From Ophiothrix spiculata (Eukaryota > Echinodermata > Ophiuroidea > Amphilepidida > Ophiotrichidae): 33,126 bases of DNA. The stretch's first letter is position 1, and each line of letters begins with the position of its first letter. Made by a program: the position numbers and the translations under genes. The DNA is taken from the NCBI GenBank assembly GCA_000969725.1, contig JXSR01S033017.1. One strand, written 5' to 3'. The notes below the pieces were generated by a model. It did not search any database. It worked only from the letters and a program-made list of their open reading frames with translations, and was not told the DNA's origin. Below, one piece after another: positions 1 to 11,552 of the stretch.

Positions 1-3000
1 ACGGGTTTTGTCCCCTGAAACTTCATTAACATGTAAAAACTATAACCATTTGAATCAATAAACAAATTTTTCAAATACGGATACGATTATAATATGATGT
101 ATAAAATAACCACGATTGCGTGGACTGCAAAAAAGTAAACAAAAATTGTCAATTAGAGGAACAATGATTGTTTCAAATCATCATTCAAACAATTTGTTTG
201 TGAGCAATTTGAAGAATTTGATCATAATGTCATATTCAATAAACATGTACGTTACTTATGCTATATAAAGGAAAGGAGAGAAAAAGAGGAAAAGGAATTT
301 TCTAAACCGTTGCAGCCTTTAGCCGAACTTTATTTCATAAGATGTGTGATCGTACTGTCTTTTTATATAAAATAGTATCGCCCTTTAAGACAAAAAATAA
401 TTGCATTAGTGTTAAAGTTTCATCCCAATTATCCTAGGCATTAAGACGCCTGTAACATGACACTGTTGATGCAGACGTTCGTGTTCCTTTCCGCTTTCTG
501 TGAAATTGAAGACGTGCTCTTGTTAAAATATCCAAGTAACTAAGAAAATTTACCATTTTAAAAACATTATTCCTTCATTTATCTACTATTACAATGAAAA
601 AGGAAAACAATCTCCCGATACCTCACGTTTGTTTGTTTACAATGCAAAGATTGACATAAATTGTGATTTAGAACCTTTAGGTTATTTACATTAGTATGGT
701 ACTTCTGTGTTGTTTGTGTGATGATAACGGGCTGGTTGCCGCGTACCACCCAGCCCCCACCCATACGTATACTTAGTCGTCATTTTTAAACGCACCTACA
801 TGTTCTGCAGCTGAAGATAATACAGGATATGTTTTATTTACAACTGACATGTTATATACAATATTACAATATTTACAAAAAAATTTAGCGAAATCTTAAA
901 ACTGAATATAGTTTTCAACTTTATAAGCTTCTATAACGGATTTTTTAAAAAAATTAGTCTTACTTTTTGATAATGTCATAATAACACATAGGATCAGTTG
1001 TAATTAGTTTGATACGGATTAGTCAGATAGATATAATCAAAATTATAGCACGAGTGTCAAGTTGGGTATAATTATGTGCAATTTTTAATGAAACTGATGG
1101 TTCAAATCGTGTACTTTACGAATCAGAATGAATAATAATGATGTCAAAATACACGCTTGTGCAAATTTGCGTCAAAAGCCATACCCCTTTTTATTTGCCA
1201 AGTTAAGTGTGACAGATCTGATTTGAGTTATAAATATAATGGTATCAAATTAAAGGTAATGAAATATATAATATAACTGTCTTAATATTGGGTTATTTGA
1301 ATGCTTCAACTTCAAAATGGCATATCGTCAATGAAATCGAGCAAAGTAGCCTTAAAAAGGACAAATGTTCTAAACTATCAATACAGAGTAACATTTAAGT
1401 TACCATGAAGATGATTTGTCCTCAAGATGTATATAGCATTTCCCTATTTAAAATTAAACAATTAAAAAATACGACTTAACACTTCAACACTAATACCGTT
1501 CGCTTTGAACAAAAACGGGTTACGTACAGGAGCTTCAAAACAAGATTAAATACTATATATTGAATATTGAAAATATTTAATAGAAAATTGCTTTGTTGTA
1601 TATAACATAATTATCCCCTCCAATAATTTCATCTTGAAATCTTTTCGAAAAATCAAATGGGCATTGAGGAATCAGGTCCAGCATATTCGCTCAAGATGGG
1701 ATACAGCATCATGAAAATAACATTAAAACATTTGATATTCGATATATTTAATAAAAATGGTTCTTGTATTTTAGGGAAACATTTGTAACCAAACAATATA
1801 TTTCACATGTTTTAAATTAAAAATATCGTCGAAAAAGAAATCCGATACGACCGCCAAAATCCCCTACAACATACGCATACGAAACCCTAAAGCAATATTA
1901 ATTCATTTCTCTTAAAACAGAACATTTCAAATGTTGTTTTAATGTAAATTTAATGTTACTGTAACCAACTTTCTTGTATAAAATGTCTCTTTTGCTGCTA
2001 TTTTAAATCTAATGTTGGTGTTTTTTTATTTTCAAATATTGTGGGAAATAATTTGGAGACACATGTTTCCTTTAAAGTCATATCCATGGATTGCTATTGA
2101 TATCAAAAATCGTTAATGCTGAGCTTATGTCTTTGATATCCATTTTTGTGTAATAAAATAAACCCTTTTGGTCATTTTGAACCTCAATATGGGCACGCTT
2201 TTGGATTTGAAACCCGTTAATAACATATTATGGGATTAGATTTTTTCTGTTGTATCATCTGAAACTACTTTGCATTGGTCATTTTGAAAATTAGTTGATT
2301 TTAGGGATGTTTTATAGAATTCCATTTACATACTAGTGCTGCTCATTTCTGCCGTTGTTTTAAATATTTGAAGAGCAATAATGATTTTTCTGATGCAATA
2401 TTGCTTATTCAAGTGAAACTTTATGATAATTGACATATTACAAGATTTTGTCGTTTGATTCAATGGAAATATGCAATTTTTGCGGCCATTTTGAAATTGA
2501 AAAAAAAAAATACACGGTTTTAGGTTATTTGCATTGCATATTCCATTAGCTTTAATTTGATATCATACATGATATGTTTACACCAAAAAAGCAGATTTGT
2601 TAACATAAGGTGTATTTGAAAAAGAGGGTGTGGCTTCTGACGGAAATAACGAAAATTGCTCAAGCGTGAATTTCTGGCATCATCCAGATTCTTAAAGTAC
2701 GCGCTCTCAACTACCATCAAAAAATGCATATACCCACTTGACACTTATGTTGGGGATCTATCTGAATAGATATATAAAAAAGACTCCAGACTACAACAAT
2801 TGTCTGTATTTCTCGAGCAAATAACTCCAAAGTCTTCCTTGACCTGCATAGTAACAGTATAACTGAGACACTGCAAACTATTATTTATGTGGTCATACTT
2901 TTTAATGTGGGCACCCCTCCACTACAAAAAAAGTTCGATTTGTTACATTAAGAATAATTTTTGCATTATTATTATTATTTTGGTTATTTTCAATAATCTG

Positions 3001-3113
3001 CTGAAATGTCATAATTCAATGATTTTAAAGATAATTTACTAGCCTTTCAAGAAATTAAGAATGAAATCCAAATTAATTGACTACTTAAACTGATAATTTG
3101 CTAAAATTGCTAG
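1..3113. other. Gene-free AT-rich DNA
   Basis: I see no credible coding region, RNA gene or terminal-repeat element here. Open frames are short, in AT-rich sequence, and carry no recognisable domain. A short motif of the form GGYCATTTTGAA recurs near 2171, 2277 and 2483, with no clear periodicity. Confidence 0.6.
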
Positions 3114-3117
3114 TTAA

Positions 3118-3626
3118 AGGGGCATTGGACAAAATTTTGAAATTATGTTTGTGGATGATTTACACTTCCTATGTTAGAAAAAAGCAGTCAATTACTAGAT
3201 ATCAGAAAAATTTGGATCAAAACCTTCAACAAGTCAAAAAGTTGAATCACACCCTGATTTTGGGTATGAGGCTGTTCTCTAAACGTGTCTGTTGATGCTA
3301 TACAATGAGAAAGAGCAAAGGATTTGTTTGTAAAACATTGCTTTCACATCATAGATTGCATAAAAATCAAAAGAAATTTGGAAACTTCATTAGATCTCCT
3401 GAAAAGGCCAATTCTTAAAATTCAACTATAGAGGGCAGTATATATCGTTGTCGACAACGATAATTAAAATTAAGGGAATATCTAAATATTTTGATATATA
3501 GGGTTTGAATTTGACAAATTAACTTTGCATACTGTCATTATTACCACTAATACTTTAAATGATGCAAAAATCTCAAAGTGGGTGGGGAAAAGTTTGGGAA
3601 TGATGTTGAACTTGTCCAATGCCCCT
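3118..3626. mobile_element. MITE with TTAA target site (piggyBac-like)
   Basis: A 509-bp segment is bounded by inverted repeats starting AGGGGCATTGGACAA and ending TTGTCCAATGCCCCT. The tetranucleotide TTAA flanks it on each side (3114-3117 and 3627-3630). A TTAA target duplication is typical of piggyBac-superfamily elements, so I infer a non-autonomous element mobilised in trans. There is no transposase inside. A perfect 20-bp palindrome centred on GTCGAC lies at 3443-3462. The frame at 3098-3295 crosses the left end and is not a gene. Confidence 0.75.
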
Positions 3627-3630
3627 TTAA

Positions 3631-4639
3631 TCATAATGTTTGTATGATTTTAATGGCAATTTATTGGTTATCAAAATTAAGTTTGAATTAAAGACAAATT
3701 AAGAGGGTACTAGCACTAATAGCTGGTAAGTAAGCTAATTTTGCAATTTTTATGGCGTCAATTCAGGGTCACTGCCCAGATCTTCGACCAATTCGTTATC
3801 CCAACTCTTCGCTGCCTGTGTACAAGCGGAGTCAATTTTGTCCCTTTCGTAACTCTACACATATGTGTCTATATCTTTTAATATTCCCCAAGAATGATTA
3901 TACGCAGGTTACTTCCATTATCCTGACACTAACGAGCGAACAAAAGGGCCAATGGGCTAAATGACAAAAGCCTATATTGTAAAATGATTGATGATTTTCC
4001 CTATGTGTTGTTTTTCACGGACAACTGCTTGTACGTAAGGTATTGGCATTACTGGAGTCCCTTTGACGTGTACTAATTTCCAGAAATCAGTTGACTGCAA
4101 AAAACAGAACGCAGAGCCATACAACAATAAGGATTCCTTAGTTTCTAATGGCTACTATGTGTCCGAGGTCTTCATTCATATCTCTCATAACGTAGCAATT
4201 TGAAAGCAACAAAAATTACTTGTGGGCCAAAATAAGCTAAGGGAACTCTTTTAATGCCACATTGGTAACATTGCTAAGATAAATGAGAAATCAAATATTA
4301 AGTCACAACTTTTCAATGATCTAATGGAATGTCATAATTTTGGTATGATTTTAGGGTTCTGTCACACATCACAAAACGTACAAATAACATATAAAGAACG
4401 TATACTGGTTTGGTGGTCGATGTACATGCATTTCAATGACCAATCCAGTAAAGTTCTCAAGGAGAATGTATTATTCTTTACAACCAATTAAGAATAATAC
4501 CCAAATAAAGGTATTTGTAAACTCTAATCACCATTTCAATTAATAGAGTTACATACGGAGGAGGTGAATGACGTGTAGATCATTTTAAGCAAATCTGAAA
4601 TAACTGACTTCATAGGCAAAACACGTGACACTTAATTTG
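3631..4639. other. Intergenic DNA, one small hairpin
   Basis: No supported gene. The 70-codon frame at 3752-3964 matches no family I recognise. A perfect 11-bp inverted repeat (GTATTATTCTT at 4468-4478, its complement at 4490-4500) forms a small stem with an 11-nt loop. Confidence 0.5.
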
Positions 4640-5396
4640 ACCTTTCATATATTTAACACAAGAATCGCTAGAAATGTAGAAATTAGAATTGGTATTCAAA
4701 CCTTGACATATGTGATTGTCCAGCCAGTATGAGCCGTAAATGCCAGAAACTTCATTTTGCGCTACAGGTGAAAATACATGTCAAGGTCAAAGTTTGCCGA
4801 AATTGATTTGTTGACAGATTCACAATCCTTCTGCTCACTAGAAACTACTAGCAAAGTTTCATTTCAAGACAATGATATGAAATATGAATAAATCTTCTTA
4901 TATTTTCAAGACAATCAATAGAAAATCATAGGGCTAAATTGATCTTTGAATGCGTTTAACTCAGTTACGTTTTACTCCATGACAACCTTTGACGGACCAT
5001 AACTTGACTTCTGGAAACCGTAAAAGTTCATTAGGGTGTCATTTTAATTCTGATGGCATGGTCATTGCAATTAATTAAAAAAGTGAAAATAACAAGAGTT
5101 GGCATTAACGGCAGTCACATATTTCAATGAAAAACTCAATACAATTATTTAAACGAGTTCACAGCTTTTCCCTATAGAGATGGTAAGGGTTCAGAGTCAC
5201 TCTTATCAACAGAACACGTTCTAAAAGAAGTGTTCACAACCACGATTGTTTTGCGTTTTTACCATGCAGCTGAGATCCTGAAAATTACATTTTGCTTAAA
5301 TTGAGAAAAGTATTTGCATTTAGCTTGGTGACGGACCGATGTTGACTACTTAAGCAAATTTAACGGCGCTTTTATCCATTTGATACATTAAGTTAA

Positions 5397-5669
5397 AATA
5401 GATGGCGACATACTGTGCACTTTAACAGCGTGACGTACTCGGAATTCTGTTTGAAATCAGTTTTAAATTTATTTTAATAAAGGATGAATGGCTAGCCATT
5501 TTATATACTGCCATCATAAGCTCAATTGAAGATTATTTATTGTTGACAACCCATTCAAATATATACTTCCTACTCTAGGTAGCTATCCTATCATTAAATT
5601 TTAAACTGCTTTGTAACAAAATTGCAAGTATGTCACGTCGTTGAAACGAATAGTATGTCGCCATCTATT
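5397..5669. repeat. Inverted-repeat unit inside repeat A
   Basis: The 18-bp sequence AATAGATGGCGACATACT at 5397-5414 is exactly complemented at 5652-5669. Copy B has the same pair at 9836-9853 and 10091-10108, with one change in the right arm. This may be an old MITE of about 270 bp that was already present when the larger repeat duplicated. Confidence 0.5.
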
Positions 5670-6119
5670 GATCTATTGTTAACATAAGCATGTTTAGAAG
5701 TAAGCTTGTCTCATGTGAATTTGATTATAAGTTAAAACAGAGCTACAGATATGATAGGCGCGATTCAAAATTCAAATTAAATAGACTGCCATCTTAAGCT
5801 CAACTGCTTAGCGTAACATATACCTTCTCTCTTAATACATTGTAGTTTCAATTGTATTATTCTGTCACAAATGTAACTAACCGTCACATGGTTCCTTTTT
5901 AAGTTGTCTTGAAATGCACTTTAACAGTGGAAGTAGCCTTTCACCCAGGCAAAACATGTGAGATCATTGTTATAGTTTTGAACTCTTTGTCTAAAGTTTT
6001 TGTGTCTATTGATTTGTAATAGAAATCACCAATAGTACATGGGGACCCATGTGTTTCAGTTGCGTATTGTACTCTCAATTTTATTTCACGGAAAAATGTA
6101 TACGTTTATGTCAGACTTA

Positions 6120-6983
6120 GTGGAGAGTTTGCGATTTCCCGAACGCGAACGAAAACAAAAACGAAAACTTGAGTTCTATTGAAATTCAGCCAACCGTTAC
6201 CAGCTTGAACAGTACAGGACACCGTGGATTGCAGAATTTCACGTACACTAGTACGTGGATACTAATCTCTTAATCGATATCCCCTAGTGTTTTAATAAAA
6301 GCTATATCAATATCAGATGAACACATGCAACAATAATGTACAGACATTACCAGCACTTATCGAGGTTTTATTGCGTTTGGTTGTAAAGATTATGGGTTGC
6401 AAACTTCACACTTACATAACCGTAAATGGGGATCTTTTGATTTTGCATTGACTTTTGTGTCATTTTTTAGGTTTTACACATCTACTTGTGAAAGCCAATA
6501 CCCTGAACGGAAACGATCAAATGTACGCGAATAGCAGCAACACATGTTGAAATTACCGTTTGAAGTGGGTCATTTTACGTGGTGATACGTTCAATACGTG
6601 AGTTCTATTGAAAATTAGCCAACCATTCTGCAGACAGAATAGATATCAAACGCGGTGAAAATCATTTCTCTGATTAGCTTAAGAATTTACGTCCTCAATC
6701 TGTAATATCTTATTTCATGAAAATCGCGAGAGGAATCGACATCATGAAACATTCATAATAGGCAATCTTTGCATGCATAGACAATCTTTGCTGAGAGGGC
6801 GACATCATGAAACATACATAGGCTATCTATGGTATTGCTGCCCTCAATTCTTATTATTCATGCGCCTTGTAAACGGGAAACTTAAAAACACGCGTATGCA
6901 TGAACCGTTACGTAAACGCGAGTTTAAAAGTGCTCACGTTTTTGTACCCCCTTACGGATACGTGGGAATCGCAAACTCTCCAG
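6120..6983. mobile_element. TA-flanked TIR element inside repeat A
   Basis: The left end reads GTGGAGAGTTTGCGATTTCC and the right end is its near complement ending GGGAATCGCAAACTCTCCAG. TA flanks both sides (6118-6119, 6984-6985). No transposase is seen. Internal direct repeats include TGAGTTCTATTGAAA at about 6170 and 6599, and a block with GACATCATGAAACAT twice near 6739 and 6800. The frames at 6773-7012 and 6900-7112 lie in or across this element and are not credible genes. Confidence 0.55.
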
Positions 6984-7077
6984 TATCTTTTCAAGAACGT
7001 AATAATACTTGATTTTAATAGTCAAGGTTGGAAAATAAATGTTATTTTTGAAGTCGGTTTTCTACTTTACTCCATAT

Positions 7078-7361
7078 CACTACTGGAATTTTGCACTGAA
7101 AATATACGCTAATATTTTTTTTGGCACTCTGAAACCTCTCTTAAACTTGAAATACAGAGGAAAAATGGCACTCTGAAAATTTTACAGTTATTTTTTGCGT
7201 GATTTTCAGAGATTCTATTGTACGTTATACTGAGCATCGGTTGTGGAATTGTGGGATGAACTTTTCAGAGTGCCATTTTTCCTTTGTATTTCAAATTTAA
7301 GAGAGGTTTCAGAGTGCCAAAAAAATTCAGCGTATATTTTCAACGCAAAATTCCCATAGTG
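7078..7361. mobile_element. Long-hairpin MITE
   Basis: Arms of about 100 bp (7078-7179 and 7261-7361) are near-perfect inverted copies around an ~80-bp loop. The outer ends are CACTACTGGAATTTTGC and its near complement. The phrase GGCACTCTGAAA occurs twice in each arm. A transcript would fold into a long stem. No coding capacity. Confidence 0.7.
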
Positions 7362-7450
7362 TATAGACACCTCTTTTTACTGGATTAGGAAACCAGTCAA
7401 TCCTTTATAAAATTTGTTTGGAGTTTTTTTGTCTATGATCTGTAATAGAA

Positions 7451-8040
7451 ATCACGTAGATAACATTGATAACCAGCTAAAAAGGTTTAAAAAAAGTCAG
7501 AATTCAGCTCGTTGAAATATCGTTTATTTTATTTTTTTTATTCATGAAAAATTACAGAAAAGGCCATTTTTGACATGCGTATGAATATTCATGAGTTCGG
7601 ATGCTCTAGTTTAAAAAGCCTGTAAACTCGTTTATGAGATCTCAAAACCAAACTTGCACTTAGAAGCATAAATGTTATGAAAACATTTTGAAATTAAAAA
7701 AAAATGGAAATATAATTGTCTTTTCCTGTGATTTTGAGAGTGTTTTTTTTCCTTGAGTGAGGTCAAATTAAGCCTTTGCGTTTTACCTAAAATCTACGGT
7801 TCTGGACTTAATATATTTTAGTCACTTGGTCAAAAAAGAGCGACAACAATTTATTAACAGATTTACTAAACAAATTGCTGTAATTTTGGGTAAAACACGC
7901 CCCGCGTAAGAGAATGTTACGCTTGGTCCAATGAGATCAAATAAAACATCAAATTTCTATGCAAAACATCATATATCCCCAGAAGTGATCAATTTAGCTT
8001 CACTCGTCTATTATTACGTATATATAGTTAAAACACCCTC
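7451..8040. other. Intergenic, nothing recognised
   Basis: AT-rich sequence with homopolymer runs and no supported gene, RNA or terminal-repeat element. Confidence 0.5.
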
Positions 8041-8044
8041 TTCA

Positions 8045-8118
8045 TATCAACGTGGTCTCTAACGCTAGGCTTCTCGCTTTTGGTCCGAGAGGTCCCAGTT
8101 TCAAATCCCGTCGGCGCC
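8045..8118 (+). pseudogene. tRNA-like relic (proline-tRNA-like body)
   Basis: The order TGGTCT, TTCTCGCTTT, GAGAGGTCCC, then TTCAAATCCCG resembles the D-arm, anticodon arm, variable region and T-arm of a eukaryotic tRNA-Pro. The anticodon stem TCTCG/CGAGA is intact. The acceptor stem is not: the 3' strand CGGCGCC has no complementary 5' strand, and the T-stem is poor. The loop would place TTG, not TGG, as anticodon. A T-rich run follows. I read it as a degenerate tRNA or the head of a SINE, not a working gene. Confidence 0.4.
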
Positions 8119-8439
8119 TTATTTTTTTCTATTTTTTTCATTTGAAAACAAAGTATATATTTTTTTTTCATCGTATTAAATTGACATTCCTTCAATAAAC
8201 TACTTTTTACCAAACAATTTCTTTAGATAAACATGATAAAATAATTTCCCTAAAACCTGTAAATAATATGCACAGTGGATGCATAGTACCAGTCAAGCTC
8301 GTATCTGCTACACGTGCATGGTATAATAGTAAATGACGTCAGATTTGCCTAGATATATCCCAGACCTTCGAAAGGTGTGATTTGTCGTTTACGATGTTCG
8401 CTGTATTTTCGATGCTTTATATATCTTAAATATGCACCA
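8119..8439. other. Intergenic, nothing recognised
   Basis: No gene seen. The end of this stretch (near 8430-8446) is a short ACCATC-type simple repeat that may be the 3' tail of the SINE-like unit that follows on the minus strand. Confidence 0.4.
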
Positions 8440-8735
8440 TCACCATCACTGACCGAATCAGCTCCTCGAGTTTCGTTCGGGTTTCTGCGAGATAATTAAC
8501 AGTTAGGTCCTTGCCCAAGGGAATATCAAGCACGCTCAATCTTTTTGGCACCAGCGGCGTTCGAACTCGGAAACTTCCGTACCGAAAGCGAGCGTTTGAG
8601 CTAACCTGACTGTTCTAAAAAATGGTTGAATGTCCTTTTTGTTCTTTCAAAATCAATTTTGCAGCGAGAAGGACGATTTTGAGATATCTCCATTTGAACG
8701 TCGTACTTCTTGAAAAAAAATTACATGGTGTGACA
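8440..8735 (-). repeat. SINE-like repeat, uninterrupted copy
   Basis: On the minus strand the central part (about 8625 to 8540) reads as a tRNA-like head. GTTAGCTCAAACG fits a pol III A box and GAGTTCGAACGCC fits a B box. It is followed by a body containing CCTTGGGCAAGGACCTAAC, a phrase typical of tRNA-derived SINE cores. Homology to a second copy (15238-16440) also covers about 110 bp upstream of the tRNA-like part, so the repeat unit is larger than a simple SINE. The ACCATC-type tail lies at the low-coordinate end. Confidence 0.6.
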
Positions 8736-8744
8736 TCAAATAGG

Positions 8745-8968
8745 TAACAGCTCGCTAGTCGGAAGGTTCGCTAGTCCGAAGGTTCGATAGTCCAAAAATT
8801 CAATAAGGTTCGCTAGTCCGAAAATGAAAAAAAAAAAGGTTCGCTAGTCCGAAAATGAAGGTTCACTAGTCCGAAAATGAAATAAGGTTCGCTAGTCCGA
8901 AAATGAAATAAGGTTTGCTAGTCTAAAAATAAAATAGGGTCCGCTAGTCCGAAAAATAATTAAGTTTT
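8745..8968 (+). repeat. Tandem array of a ~26-bp unit (GGTTCGCTAGTCCGAAAATG)
   Basis: About nine units follow one another. The first ones are short (GGTTCGCTAGTCCGAA); later ones are extended by AATGAAATAA. Units drift toward the right end (GGTTTGCTAGTCTAAAAAT). One further unit occurs in inverted orientation at about 8993-9014 (CATTTTCGGACCAGTGAACG). There are no spacers, so it is not CRISPR-like. It is a minisatellite-type array of unknown role. Confidence 0.8.
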
Positions 8969-9106
8969 GTTGATTTGCAACCCATTTTTTTTTCATTTTC
9001 GGACCAGTGAACGATTACAGACTTATTTCCAATGGGGTCCAACAAAAAAAGAGACTAAGGTGCCTGATCCAATCAAGAGCAAAAGTATGGACAACCAAGG
9101 GAATAG

Positions 9107-10640
9107 GACCTTTTATATATTTAACACAAGAATCGTCGATACTCAGCTAGAAATGTAGAATTGGTATTCAAACCTTGACATATGTGATTGTCCAGCCAGT
9201 ATGAGCCGTAAATGCCAGAAACTTCATTTTGCGCTACAGGTGATGATTTTTTGACAGATTCACAATCCTTCTGCTCACTAGAAACTACCTGCAAATTTTC
9301 ATTTCAAGACAATGATATGAAATATGAATAAATCTTCTTATTATATTTTCAAGACAATCAATAGTAAATCATAGGGCTAAATTGATCTTTGAATGCGTTT
9401 ATCTCAGTAACGTTTTACTCCATGACAACCTTTGACGGACCATAACTTGACTTCTGGAAACCGTAAAAGTTCATTAGGGTGTCATTTTAATTCTGATTGC
9501 ATGGTGTTTGCAAATAATTAAAAAAGTGAAAATAACAAGAGTTGGCATTAACGGCAGTCACATATTTCAATGAAAAACTCAATACAATTATTTAAACGAG
9601 TTCACAGCTTTTCACTATAGAGATGGTAAGGGTTCAGAGTCACTCTTATCAACAGAACACGTTCTAAAAGAAGTGTTCACAACCACGATTGTTGTGCCTT
9701 TTTACCATCTGAGATCCTGGAAATTACATTTCGCTTAAATTGAGAAAAGTATTTGCATTTCGCTTGGTGGCGGACCGATGTTGACTACTAAAGCAAATTT
9801 AACGGCGCTTTTATCCATTTGATACATTAAGTTAAAATAGATGGCGACATACTGTGCACTTTAACAGCGTGACGTACTCGGAATTCTGTTTGAAATCAGT
9901 TTTAAATTTATTTTGATAAAGGATGGATGGCTAGCCATTTTATATACTGCCATCATAAGCTCAATTGAAGATTATTTATTGTTGACAACCCATTCAAATA
10001 TATACTTTCTACTCTAGGTAGCTATCCTATCATTATATTTTAAACTGCTTTGTAACAAAATTGCAAGTATGTCACGTCGTTGAAACGAATAGTATGTCGC
10101 CATCTACTGATCTATTGTTAACATAAGCATGTTTAGAAGTAAGCTTGTCTCATGTGAATTTGGTTGTAAGTTAAAACAGAGTTACAGAAAACATATAAGC
10201 ACGATTCAAAATTAAATAAATAGACTGCCATCATAAGCTCAACCGAAGATTACTTAGCGTTAACAAGCCGTATAAACATATACCGTCTTTCTTAATACAT
10301 ATTGCTATTATAGTAGTTTCAGTCGTATTATTCTGTCACAAATGTAACTAACCGTCACATTGCTCCTTTTTAATTTTTTTTGAAATGCACTTTAACAATG
10401 GAAGTAGCCTTTCATCCAGGCAAAACATGTGAGATCATTGTTTATATAGTTATGAACTCTTTGTCGGAAGATTTTGTGTGGGGACCCATGTGTTTCAGTT
10501 GCGTATTATACATGTACTCTCAATTTTATTTCACGGAAAAATTTAGACACCTCTTTTTACTGGATTAAGAAAACTTTCAGTCAATCCTTTATCTACTTTG
10601 TCTGAAGTTTTAGTGTATATTGAGCTCTAATAAAAATCAT
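9107..10640 (+). repeat. Long dispersed repeat, copy B (uninterrupted)
   Basis: Direct copy of the repeat at 4640-7450, starting at GACCTT before ATATATTTAACACAAG. At the point where copy A is interrupted, copy B runs straight from CACGGAAAAAT into TTAGACACCTC (about 10542), giving a near-empty reference for the extra DNA in A. It includes the AGATGGCGACATACT inverted pair. The small frame at 10380-10568 lies inside it and shows no domain. Confidence 0.75.
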
Positions 10641-10856
10641 CAATTATGGTGACCCATGTGTTTCAGTCTTTTCAGTTCAATAGTCAAATAATCATGTTAA
10701 AACTATGAATGAATTAACGCCTGAAAAAAACCGTTAAATCAACATGATCAAATAAGCGGACACAATGCCCAATTACCACAGATGTCTCGTAAAAAGTGTG
10801 AGACAATTCCCTATATTTTGCTAATATCCGGTAATTTAATTCTGGACTTAGCTATA

Positions 10857-11550
10857 ATGTTGTACACATGCGTGAACAAAGGTTTTCAAAATACCCACTA
10901 AACACGTTTTTCGAGCAGCCTTAAAAATGACACATAAACAAGGATTTCGCGCCTTTATTCCTTTCATTCTACCCCCTTAACAAGTTTTTCTAAATAAACA
11001 CAAAAGCTAATTAATTATGCAAATATGCAAATTAGATGGGCGGGTAAATCATACATTAAAGTTTTAGGTCATAGAAACACATTGGCAAAGTTGAAATTAT
11101 AAAAGGTAAAAGTAGTGTGAAGGTTTATTCATAAAATATTGGCAAAATATTGGCAAAAATTAATATTAATGAGTACATTTTGCCAGTTTTCCTCATTAAC
11201 TTCATCAATATATTGGCAAAAACAATAGAATACAAAGAAACTTTAAACACCAATATCTCAAAAACCGTTTTTCCGATTTGGCTCAAATTTTGGGATTACA
11301 ATTTATTTGCTTAGCTCTCTACAACAGGCCTATTTTTATCTCAGTCAGAGCAACTTCATTTTGCCTTTAATACCACCTTAAACAAGTTTAAACCCTATGC
11401 CCTGAATAAAGTATTAAAAATTACCCCCAAACACGTTTGGTCGGATTTTGAAAATAAACACCTTTTTGTTTAAAAAACAGTGTTTGCGCCTCTTGACAAA
11501 AATACCCCCCTTTTTCCGTGTTTTTTTTTGTTCACGCATGTGTACAACAG
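10857..11550. mobile_element. TA-flanked TIR element, ~0.7 kb
   Basis: TGTTGTACACATGCGTGAAC at 10858 is exactly inverted at the right end (about 11530-11549). TA lies one base outside each repeat (10855-10856 and 11551-11552), which fits a Tc1/mariner-like TA target. The interior is AT-rich with phrases like ACACGTTT repeated and no transposase. The frames at 11448-11633 and 11480-11662 cross the right end and are not credible. Confidence 0.65.
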
Positions 11551-11552
11551 TA

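Larger units (their letters stand above)
4640..7450 (+). repeat. Long dispersed repeat, copy A (interrupted)
   Basis: From about 4640 to 6097 this matches 9107-10540 in direct orientation, with only a few differences per 100 bases by eye in the best parts. Homology resumes at about 7364 with TAGACACCTCTTTTTACTGG, so copy A carries about 1.27 kb that copy B lacks. Small indels separate the copies near 4762 and 9136. Inside are direct sub-repeats starting ACTGCCAT at about 5507 and 5785. No coding capacity is seen. It could be a non-autonomous element or a local segmental duplication; clear termini were not found. Confidence 0.75.

Noticed and set aside
3752-3964. 70-codon plus-strand frame starting MASIQGHCPDL
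   Set aside because: No domain or family recognised, no splice structure or partner exons, and a length expected by chance in this much DNA.
8745-8968. Possible CRISPR array
   Set aside because: Units are directly adjacent with no unique spacers of constant size, and the context is an animal genome.
10983-11045. Octamer-like ATGCAAAT sites as a regulatory element
   Set aside because: Only one or two weak matches in AT-rich DNA inside a transposable element; chance is enough.
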